From contig CAVOVI010000009.1 in the NCBI GenBank assembly GCA_963699825.1, forward strand, positions 1 through 64,000: DNA of 64,000 bases, given 5' to 3'. Source of the DNA: SPDF01 sp963699825. GTDB taxonomy: Bacteria; Gemmatimonadota; Gemmatimonadetes; Gemmatimonadales; GWC2-71-9. Made by a program: the position numbers and the translations under genes. A model generated the notes under the pieces. That model was given only the letters and a program-made list of their open reading frames with translations, was not told where the DNA came from and searched no databases. Below are positions 49,002 to 58,507 of this stretch, one piece after another. Position 1 is the stretch's first letter. Every line of letters begins with the position of its first letter.

Positions 49002-50332
49002 GGCGCCCATACCACTGTCGGGACGCCACGATCGATCGTCGAGTCGTCGCCGATCTGGCCTGACTCGTTCAAGCCCCAACGATAGGCGATGCCCGATTCC
49101 GCCACGCCACAGGTGTGGTGAATGCCAGCGCTGATCGACGCGAATTTCACATCTCCGGCCACCGGCACCGGAACGGACGAGTGCTTGAATGTGCCGTCAC
49201 CGACCTGTCCATGGTCGTTCCTGCCCCAGCAGTAGGCAGTTCCGTCCACCGACACCCCGCAACTGTGCGCATAGCCCGCGCTGATCGCGCGGAACAGGAT
49301 GCCCCGGACACCGCGACGGGATTGCTCCGATTGACCTTGGTCCCATCGCCGAGTTGTCCATCGACGTTTGCGCCCCAGCACCAGCCCGCCCCGGTCAGGT
49401 CGAGCGCGCACGTGGACCGCCATCCGGGCTCGATCTCGGCGAAGCTCACTCCCCCAACGACCGCTGTGGGCGAGGAGCGGTGGTCTGTGGTTCCATCCCC
49501 GATTGCGCCGAAGTCGTTGCGACCCCAACAGTACGCCGCGCCGGTGTCGGTCAGTCCGCAAACATGGTACCCGCCCGAAGCGAGCATCCGGAGCATGGGG
49601 GCAGCCGCCCACTCAGAATCCCCAGCACTGCGTACTCCCCCCGCTCAAAACACAGCTGTGCTCGGCTCCCGCCACCACGGTCGCGACCGGCGCCGCAACC
49701 GGAAGTGCCAACGGGACCTCGCTGTAGCTTGGCTGGTATTGGCCGAAGGCGCCGGCGTAGTTGGAACCCCAGCAGAACGCCGCCCCTGCGCTGGTCAGGC
49801 CGCAAGCAAAGCTCTCCGCGATCGTAACCGAGGCCCACAGCAACCCGCCATCGACGAGGGACGGTCGCCTGGACCCACCGTGCGTTGTCCCGTTTCCGAG
49901 GAGGCCATCGGCATCACTCCCCCAACAGAACGCCTCTTCCTCCGTTGTCACCGCACAGCTGGAGCCATTCCCCACGACGACCCCTACAACCTTGAATGGC
50001 TGCACGACCGTGAGCAGGGCACTGTCGGCAAAAGCCTCCGCCGCCGCGTAGATCGTGACCCGCCCCCGGCGCACGCCGGTCACGAGCCCGGCGGAGACGG
50101 TCGCGATGGAAGGATCGCTGCTGGCCCACTCGATGTTGCGATAGGTCAGGACCGTCCCGTCGGCGTCCAGCACGGTCGCGACAAGGCGGAGAGTGTCACC
50201 CACGAGGAACGTGCCTTCGGGAGGGGCGAGCACGACCGAGGCGCCGATCCCGCCCGGACTGAGGATCTTCTCAGAGCAGCCGGACAGCACCAGCACACAC
50301 GCGGCAGCGGTGCGGAGCGCGGACAAACGCAT
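48998..50332 (-). CDS. Ig-like/RCC1-repeat lipoprotein B, frameshifted
   Basis: Starts MRLSALRTAAACVLVLSGCS with a lipobox (LVLSGC). An Ig-like domain (IEWASSDPSIATVSAGLVTG) is followed by at least seven RCC1-like blades, each with a Cys and the pattern C-x-W-G-x-N/D-x-x-G-x-x-G-D-G-T (for example AAYCWGRNDFGAIGDGTTDH). Frame changes occur near 49,600 and 49,300. In the last blade the Trp motif reads AYRWGLNESGQIGDD, lacking the usual Cys. Paralogous to lipoprotein A and translationally coupled to it. Seven-bladed propeller for surface protein or glycan binding is the likeliest role. Confidence 0.78.
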
Positions 50333-50437
50333 GCAGATCCTGGAATGGTGGAGAGGGGGTGGGCCGCGGCCGCAGCCGATGCCTCTCCTACTATACTGCG
50401 GAGACGACGAGGCTCCAACTTGCAACACATCGACGAT
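50333..50437 (-). promoter_or_regulatory. Spacer between cysS and the RCC1 lipoprotein genes
   Basis: About 105 bases. On the minus strand a TATAGTAGGAGAGG segment near 50,390 offers both an AT-rich promoter-like patch and purine-rich sequence. No terminator hairpin with a T tract is visible. Confidence 0.25.
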
Positions 50438-51887
50438 CTACGTCTGCCTCCACTTCGTGCCCCCCTGCCCATCCTCGAGTGTGATCCCCTTCTCCGCCAA
50501 TTCGTCACGAATCTGGTCCGCCTTGGCGAAGTCGCGCGCCTGCCGCGCCGCCTTCCGGGCCTGGATCCGCTCCTCGACCCAGGTGGCCAGTTCGGCGTCC
50601 GCCTCCTTCGGCGTCGGGAGCACGTCGAGGACGCCGGTGGCCCAGGCGAACGCCTCGCGGGCCGCGGCCGAAGCCCCTGCCCCACGGTCGAGCGCCCGAT
50701 TCCCCGCCGTCACGAAGTCGAAGAGCGCCGCCACCGCCCGCGGGGCGTTCAGGTCGTCGTCCAGCGCCGCCGTGAACTGCTCCCGGAGCTGCTTCGCCGC
50801 TCCATCGAGTTCGGCGGTGGCCCCTTCGCCGACCGCCCCGGCCGCCCTCGCCGGTGCCGCCTCCAGCCTGGCCGCAAAGTCCCCCAGCCGGCGGAGCCCC
50901 GCCGCCGCCTGCGCGATCGATTCATCGTTCAGGTCGATCTTCTGCCGGTAATGCGCCTGGAAGAAGAAGAGCCGGAGCGCCGCCGCGTCGACCCCGTCCT
51001 CCTTGAGGTCCCGCGCCGTGGTGATGTTCCCGAACCGCTTCGACATCTTGGTGCCGCGGATGTTCAGGAACTCGGCGTGCATCCAGACCCGCGCGAAGTC
51101 CGGCTTGCCGGTATGCGCGCAGCTCTGCGCGATCTCATCTTCGTGGTGCGGGAAGATCAGGTCCACCCCGCCGCAGTGGATGTCGAGGACGTCCCCGCCC
51201 CACTTCTCCCGCAGCAGGTCGAGCGCCATCGCTGAGCACTCGAGGTGCCACCCCGGCCTGCCCCGACCGAACGGCGCGTCCCACGCCGCCTGCACCAGCC
51301 TCATCGTCCGGTTGCGCCGCCTTCCAGAGCACGAAGTCCCGCGCATCCTCCTTGGCGTACTCGTCGCTGCTGACCCGGCCACTCGCCCCGGACCGCAACT
51401 CGCGCTGGTCCAGCTGGCTCAACCGTCCGTAGGCGGGGAAGCGTCCGATAGCGAAGTAGACCGAGCCGTCGTCCCCCCGGTACGCGACCCCCTTGGCCAG
51501 GAGCGACTCCACCAGTGAGATCATCGGCGCAATGAACTGCGTCGCCCGGGGATAGACGTGCGCCGGCTTGATGCGGAGGTAGTCGCGGTCGGCGAAGAAC
51601 GCCTGCGCGTAGGGCTCCACATGTTCCCGCAGGGTGACACCGGCCTTCGCGGCCGCCTGGATCGTCCGGTCGTCCACGTCCGTGAGGTTCATGACGTGGA
51701 AGACTTCCAGGCCGCTGGCCTCGAGCCACCGGCGGAGCAGGTCCTCGAAGAGAAACGTCCGGAAATTGCCGATGTGCGCGTAGTTCCAGATGGTCGGCCC
51801 GCAGGTGTACAGCGACACCCGGCCCGGTACGATCGGGACGAAGTCCTCGACCTGCCGCGTCATCGTGTTGTAGAGGCGGAGGGTCAT
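50438..51887 (-). CDS. cysS: Cysteinyl-tRNA synthetase, one frameshift
   Basis: Class I synthetase that charges tRNA-Cys. SLYTCGPTIWNYAHIGNFRT holds the zinc Cys and the HIGN signature, FHVMNLTDVDDRTIQAA follows, WHLECSAMALDLL and DIHCGGVDLIFPHHEDEIAQ give further zinc ligands, and GTKMSKRFGN is the KMSKS loop. A frame change near 51,300 splits it. The C-terminal helical domain (ARQARDFAKADQIRDELAEK) is standard. ATG 51887 overlaps the MscS-type gene stop (ATGA), so they are co-translated. About 480 residues when repaired. Confidence 0.93.
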
Positions 51888-52807
51888 GCGTCCTCGGCGG
51901 CGGCCTGCGCCACGGCAGTGTCGGGGGACTGCTCCCCTCGAACGTGGATGGTCCGCTGCGGGAAGGGAATCTCGATGCCTTCGCGGTCGAGGCGGTTCTT
52001 CATCCGCCGGCGGAACTCGCGGCCCGCCGCCCAGTGCCCACCCGGCAGCGTCTTCAGGAGGGTGCGGATGACCACGGCGCTGTCGCCCAGGTCCTGGACG
52101 CCCAGGACTTCAGGCGGGCCGTCGAGCTGGCGTCCCCACACATCATCCTCAGCAAAGGCCCGGGCTTCGTCGGTGAAGACCTCCAGGACCTGATCGACCG
52201 TGGCGTCGTATGCCACGCCGATGTCCACCACTGCCCGGCTCCAAACCCTGGTCTTGTTGCTGACGGCCCCGATCTGTCCGTTGGGGATCGTGTGGAGCAC
52301 GCCTTCAATGTCACGCAGCTGCACGATGCGGAGTGTCATCAACTCCACCGTCCCCGACTTGCCGACAACTTCAATGGTGTCGCCCACGGCGAACTGGTTT
52401 TCCAGCAGGATGAAGAAGCCGGCGATGACGTCCTTGACCAGCGACTGCGCGCCGAAGGACACCGCCAGGCCGAGGACCCCGGCACCAGCCAGGATCGGGC
52501 CGATGGAAATGAACAGGTTCAGCGTAAAGAGGCCGGCCAGCACCATCACCAGCACGGTGCCAAGGCTGCGCAGGAGACCGGCGATCGTGGCACTCCGCCG
52601 CTCGGTCGCGCTGAAGTGTACATCATCGCCATCGTCGGCCGCCGCCACGATACGGTCGGCGAGCTTGCCCACCATGCGATTGGTGACCCAGGCGGCAATC
52701 CATATGATGACCAGGGCGATCGCCTTGCGCGCGGCGGTTGCCGGGTCCACGTGGAGGAACTCGATGATATCCTGGAATGAATCGCGCAACGACGGAAGCA
52801 ACGGCAC
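51884..52807 (-). CDS. Small-conductance mechanosensitive channel (MscS family)
   Basis: A 307-residue protein with three predicted helices; the pore helix TM3 is the Gly/Ala-rich GAGVLGLAVSFGAQSLVKDV followed by IAGFFILLENQFAVGDTIEV. The beta domain shows TLRIVQLRDIEGVLHTIPNG and WSRAVVDIGVAYD. It releases solutes under hypo-osmotic stress. Its coupling to cysS by an ATGA overlap is organisational and does not imply shared function. Confidence 0.9.
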   Translation of the reverse strand: MPLLPSLRDSFQDIIEFLHVDPATAARKAIALVIIWIAAWVTNRMVGKLADRIVAAADDGDDVHFSATERRSATIAGLLRSLGTVLVMVLAGLFTLNLFISIGPILAGAGVLGLAVSFGAQSLVKDVIAGFFILLENQFAVGDTIEVVGKSGTVELMTLRIVQLRDIEGVLHTIPNGQIGAVSNKTRVWSRAVVDIGVAYDATVDQVLEVFTDEARAFAEDDVWGRQLDGPPEVLGVQDLGDSAVVIRTLLKTLPGGHWAAGREFRRRMKNRLDREGIEIPFPQRTIHVRGEQSPDTAVAQAAAEDA

Positions 52808-52870
52808 CTTGGCAACCCCTTAGGAGACAATGAATTCGAGGCGTAACCTAGACCCGGTCCGCGCGCGCCG

Positions 52871-53422
52871 TCAACGCGACCCCTCCGGCAGATAGACAAT
52901 TCTGCTCTCGCAGACGCGGACGCCATCGGCCCTGGCCGCCGAGAGCACCGCCTCCACCCCCTCGCCGCCCCGGAGTGGCACACGAATCCACCGGTCCTGC
53001 TGCCGCCGGGCCTCCTCCACCCTGAGCTCGAGCACACGGCCGGCCCGGAAGGCCTCCGCCGTCATCCAGCGGAACCCGGATGCGTCCGTCCGGAGGAGGC
53101 GCTCGCACCACCTTCCAAGCAAGCCGAGGTCATCGGAATAGAGCGCCACCACCGCGAGCTCGCGCTGCAGTGCCGGGATCGCCGCTTCCACCTGTGGCGG
53201 GGGGAGAGTGCGCGCGTCCACCACGAGGCGCGCCGGGACGCGATGCACGGCGTGGCGCAGGTCTGCCTCGGTTCGGACAAACGGCCCGAATTCGGCGAGT
53301 GCGGATTCGAGTGCGAGGGGTGGCTCTCGCCCGCCGGCTGGTATGCCAGCGATGGCGCCTCGCGGCAGCGCGAGCAGGAGGGGAAGCGAGGAGGGACGAC
53401 GGCCCGGTTCTGCGCTCGTCAT
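52871..53422 (-). CDS. Hypothetical protein, 183 residues
   Basis: I start it at ATG 53422 (MTSAEPGRRPSSLPLLLALP). The middle alternates beta and alpha segments (ARLVVDARTLPPPQVEAAIP, then LQRELAVVALYSDDLGLLGR), reminiscent of a degenerate receiver-like fold. The end is GVRVCESRIVYLPEGSR. No signal peptide or membrane helix, no recognised motif. Codon pattern supports a real gene. It lies between the MscS gene and a universal stress protein on the same strand. Function unknown. Confidence 0.5.
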   Translation of the reverse strand: MTSAEPGRRPSSLPLLLALPRGAIAGIPAGGREPPLALESALAEFGPFVRTEADLRHAVHRVPARLVVDARTLPPPQVEAAIPALQRELAVVALYSDDLGLLGRWCERLLRTDASGFRWMTAEAFRAGRVLELRVEEARRQQDRWIRVPLRGGEGVEAVLSAARADGVRVCESRIVYLPEGSR

Positions 53423-53484
53423 CCGGGCAGAGTAACGGTCCCCCGCCGGGCGGGCATCACCCCGGCGGTGCGTCTCGGCGCGAG

Positions 53485-54405
53485 TTAACGGCGGTCGGGG
53501 ACCCTGGTCAGCAGCACGGGCCGGTCCGCCCCGCGCAGCACCTTGTCCGCCACGCTCCCGAGGACCATGCGCCGCAGCCCGCGTGCGCCGTGCGTTGCGA
53601 GCGCCAGGAGCTCCGCGTCGGCGAGCGTGGCTTCGTGCAGGATAGCCTGCGCCACACCAGGTTCGACCACGACCCGAGTGACGATTTTGATGGCGGGACT
53701 CCGGATCCGCGCCGCGACGGACGCCAGGTAGGCCTCGGCTTGCGCCGTGAGCGAGTCGGTGAGCGTGTCGTCGAGCGGCAGCGCGGAGCCCATGCCCGCC
53801 TCGCCCGCAATCGGCACAGGTGGCACCACCCGCAGCAGCACCACCTCGCACTGCTTCGGATCAACCAGTGCGAGCGCCGGTCCGATGGCCGACTCCGACT
53901 CCGTGGATCCATCGAGCGCCACGAGCACTTTCCGGAATCGCTCAGCTGGCGGAATAGCCGTTCCTTCGGTGGGGCGGATGAGCAGTACGGGCACCGTGAG
54001 CCGGCGGACCAGCGCATCCGACACGCTGCCCAGCCAGAGCCGGCTCAACGCGCCGCGTCCGTGCGTGGCGAGGACCACCAGGCCGAACGCATTGTCTTCG
54101 GCGTGACTGGCGATCTGTTCCACCACATCACCGTCGAGGAGCTGACGGGTGACGCCCGTGAACCCGCCCTCCTCGAGGCGGGCGGCGCAATTCGCCATGT
54201 ACTGCTCCTCCGCGTCCCGAATGGAGGGATCGACGGCCGTGGCGGCGACGGCGCCTTCGGTCGCAATGGTCCACGGCGGCACCGGATCGTGCACCCGCAC
54301 CAGCTCAAGGTGCGCGCCGGCCACCTTGGAAAGGCAGGCGGCCCACGGCAACGCCTGCTCCGAAAAGGCGGAGCCGTCCAGCGGCACCAGAATGCTCTTG
54401 ATCAT
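53485..54405 (-). CDS. Tandem universal stress protein (two UspA domains)
   Basis: I start at ATG 54405, with AAGGATGGTCACG upstream. Both halves have the Usp fold: MIKSILVPLDGSAFSEQALP ... GLVVLATHGRGALSRLWLGS, and RKVLVALDGSTESESAIGPA ... LLALATHGARGLRRMVLGSV. The G-x-x-G-(9x)-G-(S/T) ATP-binding motif is visible in both (HGRGALSRLWLGSVSD). About 306 residues. Cytosolic stress-response protein, probably nucleotide binding, next to an MgtC/DUF4010 gene. Confidence 0.9.
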   Translation of the reverse strand: MIKSILVPLDGSAFSEQALPWAACLSKVAGAHLELVRVHDPVPPWTIATEGAVAATAVDPSIRDAEEQYMANCAARLEEGGFTGVTRQLLDGDVVEQIASHAEDNAFGLVVLATHGRGALSRLWLGSVSDALVRRLTVPVLLIRPTEGTAIPPAERFRKVLVALDGSTESESAIGPALALVDPKQCEVVLLRVVPPVPIAGEAGMGSALPLDDTLTDSLTAQAEAYLASVAARIRSPAIKIVTRVVVEPGVAQAILHEATLADAELLALATHGARGLRRMVLGSVADKVLRGADRPVLLTRVPDRR

Positions 54406-54436
54406 CGTGACCATCCTTTCACGCGACATCTCGCGC

Positions 54437-55729
54437 TCATAGCAGCAACAGGGCCAGCACGGTGGCGACCCCGAGATAGGCCAGTCCAGCACCCGCAAGC
54501 CGCCGGAACTGTGATGTGCCGAGGCCCACGGCGACTCCCAGTTTGAGCACCGTGTTGCTCAACATCCCGACCATGATGGCCTCGGCCGCGAGGCCAATCG
54601 TCCCAGCATCGCTCCCGAACCGCGCCATCGAGACGGTCAGCGCGTCCATGTCGGTCAGGCCGAGCAACGCCGCGAGGGGGAGGACGCCGGGGTCGCCGAA
54701 CTCGGCCCGCACCCAGCTCAGGGCCATCATCGCTCCCTGGAAGAGGAGGGCGAGTCGGATGGCGCTTCCCAGCTTGAGCGGGTTGTCGGGGGGCGCCATC
54801 GGTTCCGCCGTGGGGTCGTCCCCCTCGGTGCCGGGCCGAAATGCCCAGGCCGTGAGCGCGGCGCCGGCGGCGAGCGGGATCGCGGCCATCGGCAGGAGCG
54901 CCCATCCGGCGTCCTGGTTGAGGACGAACGTGATGCCGGTGACCCGGATAACGAGAATGGTGCAGGCCCCCACCACGCCGGCCGCAAGGCCCCTGCCCGC
55001 CTCCGGTTCCGCGCGGCTTCGGCGGGCAAAGTTCAGCGTCACCGCCGTCGACGAGATGAGGCCGCCGGCGAGCCCCGCATAGGCATACCCGCGCCTGACC
55101 CCCACCACCCGCCGCGCGACGAATCCCAGAAAGTTGAGGCCGGAGAAGAGCAGCACCAGGAGCCACAGCGACTGCGGATAGAACCCGCCGAGCGGTCCGT
55201 ACGGCCCCTTCGGCATGAGCGGGAGCACCACCAGCGCCAGGACCGCGAACTGGAGCGCCCCGCGCAGTTCCCAGTCGTCGATATGCCTGACGAACCCGTG
55301 GATCCTGCTCTTCTCGTTCAGGGCGAGCACCACGACCACCCCTGCGGCGCTCGCCAGTCTCAGGTGTCCCAGCCCGGCGATCACTCCGAGCCCGAGCACC
55401 ACGAGCGCGGCAACCTCAGTCGTGCCGTCCGGGTCGAGCGTACCGCGGCGACTCGCGAGGACGTAGGCTGCCGCGACGAGGAGCGCGGCGCCCCCCAGCA
55501 GGACGGCGGAGAGCGCCACCGCCCCAGCGGTCAGGAGGACGCCGGCCAGCCCCCCTGCCCCACCCAACAGGAAGAAGGTCCGGGCCCCCGCGAAGCGGGC
55601 ATCCGGACCCTCGGCGTGCCCAGACCACTGTCGTTCGATGCCGACCGCAAGGCCGACCAGCGCGGCCACGCCCATTCCCATCGCCGCCTCGGACGCGACG
55701 AACGGAGAGATCGTGGCCGCGCTGAACAC
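54437..55729 (-). CDS. MgtC/DUF4010-family multi-pass membrane protein
   Basis: I choose GTG 55729 because AAAGGAGTAAT precedes it. The N-terminal part is MgtC/SapB-like (GMGVAALVGLAVGIERQWSG, AGARTFFLLGGAGGLAGVLL), the rest is a DUF4010-type bundle (YAGLAGGLISSTAVTLNFAR, LAALLGLTDMDALTVSMARF). About 11 to 12 helices, 430 residues. Members are implicated in magnesium or acid-stress adaptation, but mechanism is not settled. It follows a Met/His-rich protein after one base and precedes a universal stress protein. Confidence 0.82.
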   Translation of the reverse strand: MFSAATISPFVASEAAMGMGVAALVGLAVGIERQWSGHAEGPDARFAGARTFFLLGGAGGLAGVLLTAGAVALSAVLLGGAALLVAAAYVLASRRGTLDPDGTTEVAALVVLGLGVIAGLGHLRLASAAGVVVVLALNEKSRIHGFVRHIDDWELRGALQFAVLALVVLPLMPKGPYGPLGGFYPQSLWLLVLLFSGLNFLGFVARRVVGVRRGYAYAGLAGGLISSTAVTLNFARRSRAEPEAGRGLAAGVVGACTILVIRVTGITFVLNQDAGWALLPMAAIPLAAGAALTAWAFRPGTEGDDPTAEPMAPPDNPLKLGSAIRLALLFQGAMMALSWVRAEFGDPGVLPLAALLGLTDMDALTVSMARFGSDAGTIGLAAEAIMVGMLSNTVLKLGVAVGLGTSQFRRLAGAGLAYLGVATVLALLLL

Positions 55730-55730
55730 A

Positions 55731-56237
55731 TTACTCCTTTGGCGCGGGCGCCGGGGCAGCGGCGGCGGCGCATCCTTCACCCTTGCAGCATTCCATGCCC
55801 GGGCTGCATTCGCCCTTGCCGCCCATCATTCCGCCCATACCACCCATACCACCCATGCCTTCCATTTCCATGCCACCCATCATCATCTGCTTCATGTGCG
55901 CATGCATCATCTTCACCATGCCCTGCATCATGAGCCGGTCCTGCACCATGGCGTTCACGACCGCCGCCATGGCGTCCATCTTCTTGTTCCCACTGGCCTT
56001 GTTCATGGCAGCGGTGAGATCGGCGATCTGCACGTTGGCGGAGTCCATCTTGGCCATCATGGCCATGCAAGGGCATTCCCCGCTTCCGCCACAGCCACCA
56101 CCCGCTCCCATACCGGGACCCATGGCGTGCGCATGCCCCGCCATCGGGGCCGCGGGAGTGGCGGCCGAATCCTGGGCCCAGAGTGGCGTGGCGAGAAGGA
56201 GCGGAGCAGCGAGCGCAATCAAGGCAAGGCGACGCAT
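55731..56237 (-). CDS. Exported Met/His/Cys-rich protein, probable metal (copper) binding
   Basis: Start ATG 56237 with TTTGAGGTATCAC upstream. Signal peptide MRRLALIALAAPLLLATPLW. The 168-residue protein has metal-ligand clusters: HAHAMGPGMG, GGCGGSGECPCMAMMAKMD, MVKMMHAHMKQMMMGGMEME with a run of GGM repeats, and GMECCKGEGCAAAA. Met, His and Cys of this density are typical of periplasmic copper buffers. It lies next to genes for an MgtC-like protein and a metal-ATPase/oxidase group. I do not recognise a named family, and low-complexity composition limits certainty. Confidence 0.6.
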   Translation of the reverse strand: MRRLALIALAAPLLLATPLWAQDSAATPAAPMAGHAHAMGPGMGAGGGCGGSGECPCMAMMAKMDSANVQIADLTAAMNKASGNKKMDAMAAVVNAMVQDRLMMQGMVKMMHAHMKQMMMGGMEMEGMGGMGGMGGMMGGKGECSPGMECCKGEGCAAAAAPAPAPKE

Positions 56238-56259
56238 GTGATACCTCAAAGAGGAAGAA

Positions 56260-57093
56260 TCAGAGCGGAACAGTCATCACAGCGCAGAGCGCTGAATGCA
56301 GGAGACCGCGGGCGACACTGCCACCCTCAACGACACCCGGTGGGCCGCCGCGATGGTAACCGAAAGCCATCAACCTGGCCCCCGCCTCCGTGGCCTCGGC
56401 GAGCAATTCGGTGAGGACGTTGCCCCGACGAATCCGGAGGTCGGTGGTCACGAGTCCCCGATCGAGCGTACGGTTGAGCCGAAGGGTACGTGACGCCGGG
56501 AGCGTGGCCGCAAGTTCGTCCGGCTCGTTGAGCCAGACCGGCTCGACGGTCACGGCCCGCAGGGGCGTTTCCACAGTCCGGGCGAAGTCGGCGGCCGCCT
56601 GGAAGACGGAGGCGCTGCGCTCCGTCGCATCGAGGCAGACCAGCATCGGACCAAAATCCTCGCAATCGACTCCAACGAAGAGGCAGGGGACGCGACTGCG
56701 CCGCGCGACGGCATCGGCGGTATCGCCAAGGAACATCCGCTGGCGCTGAGTGCGCTGCTTCCGCCCAAGGATCAGGAGGTCGCCGGCGTGCTCTTCCGCA
56801 TATCGGGGAATCTCGATGCCGGGGACCCCAGAGAGCACCGTGAAGGCCGGCGCGATCCTCGGCGCCACTCGCTTCAGTTCCGCCTCGAGGCTGCGGGAAA
56901 GGTCGCGGAGGAGGGACTGGTGTTCGGTTTCCGATGGTGCAGTGGCCCCGCCCGATTGGCTCGGGGTGACGAGGCGAACGGACAGTACGGTCAACCGCGC
57001 GCCCGCCCTTTCGGCCAGACGGGCAGCGACCAGCACGGCGTGGTGACCGGCCGCAGATTGGTCTGTGGCCGCAACCACATGCCGAAGCTCCAT
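56260..57093 (-). CDS. Universal stress protein, two-domain, diverged
   Basis: A 277-residue protein: MELRHVVAATDQSAAGHHAV at the start, AEEHAGDLLILGRKQRTQRQ and the second half with DFGPMLVCLDATERSASVFQ. ATP-binding glycine motifs are less regular than in the other Usp of this window (for example FGYHRGGPPGVVEGGSVARG). Divergent from the GAF histidine kinase with a 125-base gap between them. Confidence 0.8.
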   Translation of the reverse strand: MELRHVVAATDQSAAGHHAVLVAARLAERAGARLTVLSVRLVTPSQSGGATAPSETEHQSLLRDLSRSLEAELKRVAPRIAPAFTVLSGVPGIEIPRYAEEHAGDLLILGRKQRTQRQRMFLGDTADAVARRSRVPCLFVGVDCEDFGPMLVCLDATERSASVFQAAADFARTVETPLRAVTVEPVWLNEPDELAATLPASRTLRLNRTLDRGLVTTDLRIRRGNVLTELLAEATEAGARLMAFGYHRGGPPGVVEGGSVARGLLHSALCAVMTVPL

Positions 57094-57218
57094 AGATATG
57101 TGCTCCGCGATGGATGACGTCGCATTCTCGTCAGAATCCCTTGAAGAGAGTATGAAGGAATCGAGAAGATACGGGCCGCCCTTCCACCGATATCACACAA
57201 TTGCGCTACTTTCCCCCC
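57094..57218. promoter_or_regulatory. Divergent promoter region, Usp and GAF histidine kinase
   Basis: 125 bases separate the stress protein from the kinase. The segment GATGACGTCGCATTCTCGTCAG (near 57113) has a short palindrome and the AT-rich CACACAATTGCGCTA patch near 57,195 could be a promoter. No operator identified. Confidence 0.35.
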
Positions 57219-58464
57219 ATGCGCCATCCCCCATCCACGCCTACCCCCTCCCCCGAACGGCTCGAGCAGCTGGTCTCCGCCGGCCTGCTCCTGACCTCCG
57301 AGCTCTCCCTCGAGGGGGTGCTGCAACGGGTGGCGGAACTTGCCTGCGAGATCATCGGGGCACGGTACGCCGCCATCGGGGTGCTCTCTGACGATCACCG
57401 CCATCTCGACGCCTTCGTGACTGCGGGAATCGACGAGGGTACCAGATCTCACCTGGGGCCGCCGCCGGAGGGCAAGGGCGTCCTCGGGCTCGTCATGCGG
57501 GAGCGCCGGATCATCCGGCTGGCCGATTTGCAGTCGCATCCGTCATCCGTGGGCTTCCCCCCAGGGCACCCGCCGATGCACTCGTTCCTTGGCGTGCCCG
57601 ATCGAGAGGCGTCGCGGGGTCTTCGGCATTCTCTACCTGACCGAAAAGCTGGCCGGGCCGGAGTTCACCGAGGAGGACGAGCACATGGCGCGGCTCCTCG
57701 CGGCACAAACGGGTGCCGCCATCGAAAACGCCCGACTGCACGAGGAAAGCGCCCGCCTGCTGGAGGAGGTCCAGCAGCTGCAGCGCTCGCGCGAGCGGTT
57801 CTTCGCGATGGTCAACCACGAACTTCGGAATGCGCTGGCAGGGGTCTACGGCTGGGCCGAGATGCTGGTGCGGAAGAAGGAGCCCGCCACCGTCCCCAAG
57901 GCCGCCTTCGAGGTGCTCGATTCCGCCGAGCAGGCCATCGCCCTGGTCAATGACCTCCTGGACCTCAGCCGGCTCGACGAGGACCGCCTCAAGCCCGTAC
58001 TCCGCGATGTGGAGGCGACCGGCATGGTGCAGCGCGCCCTCGTCAGGGTCACCCCGCTGACGGATGCGCGCGAGATTGAGGTGCTGTACGAGTCCGCGCT
58101 CGATGGCGAGACCCTCCAGACCGACGCGCACCGGGTCGAGCAGATCCTCATCAACCTCCTCGGCAACGCCGTCCGCCACGCGCCTCCGAAGTCGACGATC
58201 CGCGTCAACCTCCTTGGCGATCACACCCGGATCCGCATCGAAGTCCTCGATGAGGGCCCCGGCGTCGCGGAAGAGGACCTCGACCGGATCTTCGACATCT
58301 ACCAATCGAAGGGGGCTGAGGGCGGGGTTGGCCTTGGCCTTCCTCTCTCCCGCCGCCTGGCCCGCCTCCTCGGCGGCGACCTGCGGGCAGAGGCCCGCCC
58401 CGGTGTCGGGGGCTGCTTCATCCTCGAACTGCCGGGTGGCGGAAAACTAAAGAACCCTTCATAA
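57219..58464 (+). CDS. Cytosolic GAF-domain sensor histidine kinase, one frameshift
   Basis: ATG 57219 begins MRHPPSTPTPSPERLEQL. A GAF domain (ELACEIIGARYAAIGVLSDD ... GKGVLGLVMRERRIIRLADL) is followed, after a frame change near 57,600, by GAF end, dimerisation helix with phosphoacceptor FFAMVNHELRNALAGVYGWA, N box QILINLLGNAVRHAPPKST, and G boxes DEGPGVAEEDLDRIFDIY and GVGLGLPLSRRLARLLGG. No membrane helix. Such GAF kinases can sense redox ligands or haem gases. Its regulator starts 44 bases later. Confidence 0.85.
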
Positions 58465-58507
58465 TACCTTCCGGTCTCGTTCACCCCGTCCTCGTAGCTT
58501 GGTCACC

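Noticed and set aside
48100..50300. Regularly spaced DNA repeats that could suggest a CRISPR array
   Set aside because: They are protein-coding RCC1 blade repeats of unequal spacing, lacking identical direct repeats and unique spacers; no cas genes are present.
49115..51235. A 706-codon plus-strand open frame across RCC1 and cysS genes
   Set aside because: It runs antisense to two well-supported genes, spans their boundary and has the Arg-rich text typical of GC-rich shadow frames.
53423..53851. N-terminal extension of the hypothetical protein beyond ATG 53422
   Set aside because: The extension is an antisense shadow of the universal stress protein gene end and is extremely Arg/Gly-rich.
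55800..55880. Short tandem repeat CATACCACCCATACCACC as a mobile or regulatory repeat
   Set aside because: It encodes the GGM repeats of the metal-rich protein and keeps frame, so it is coding low complexity.
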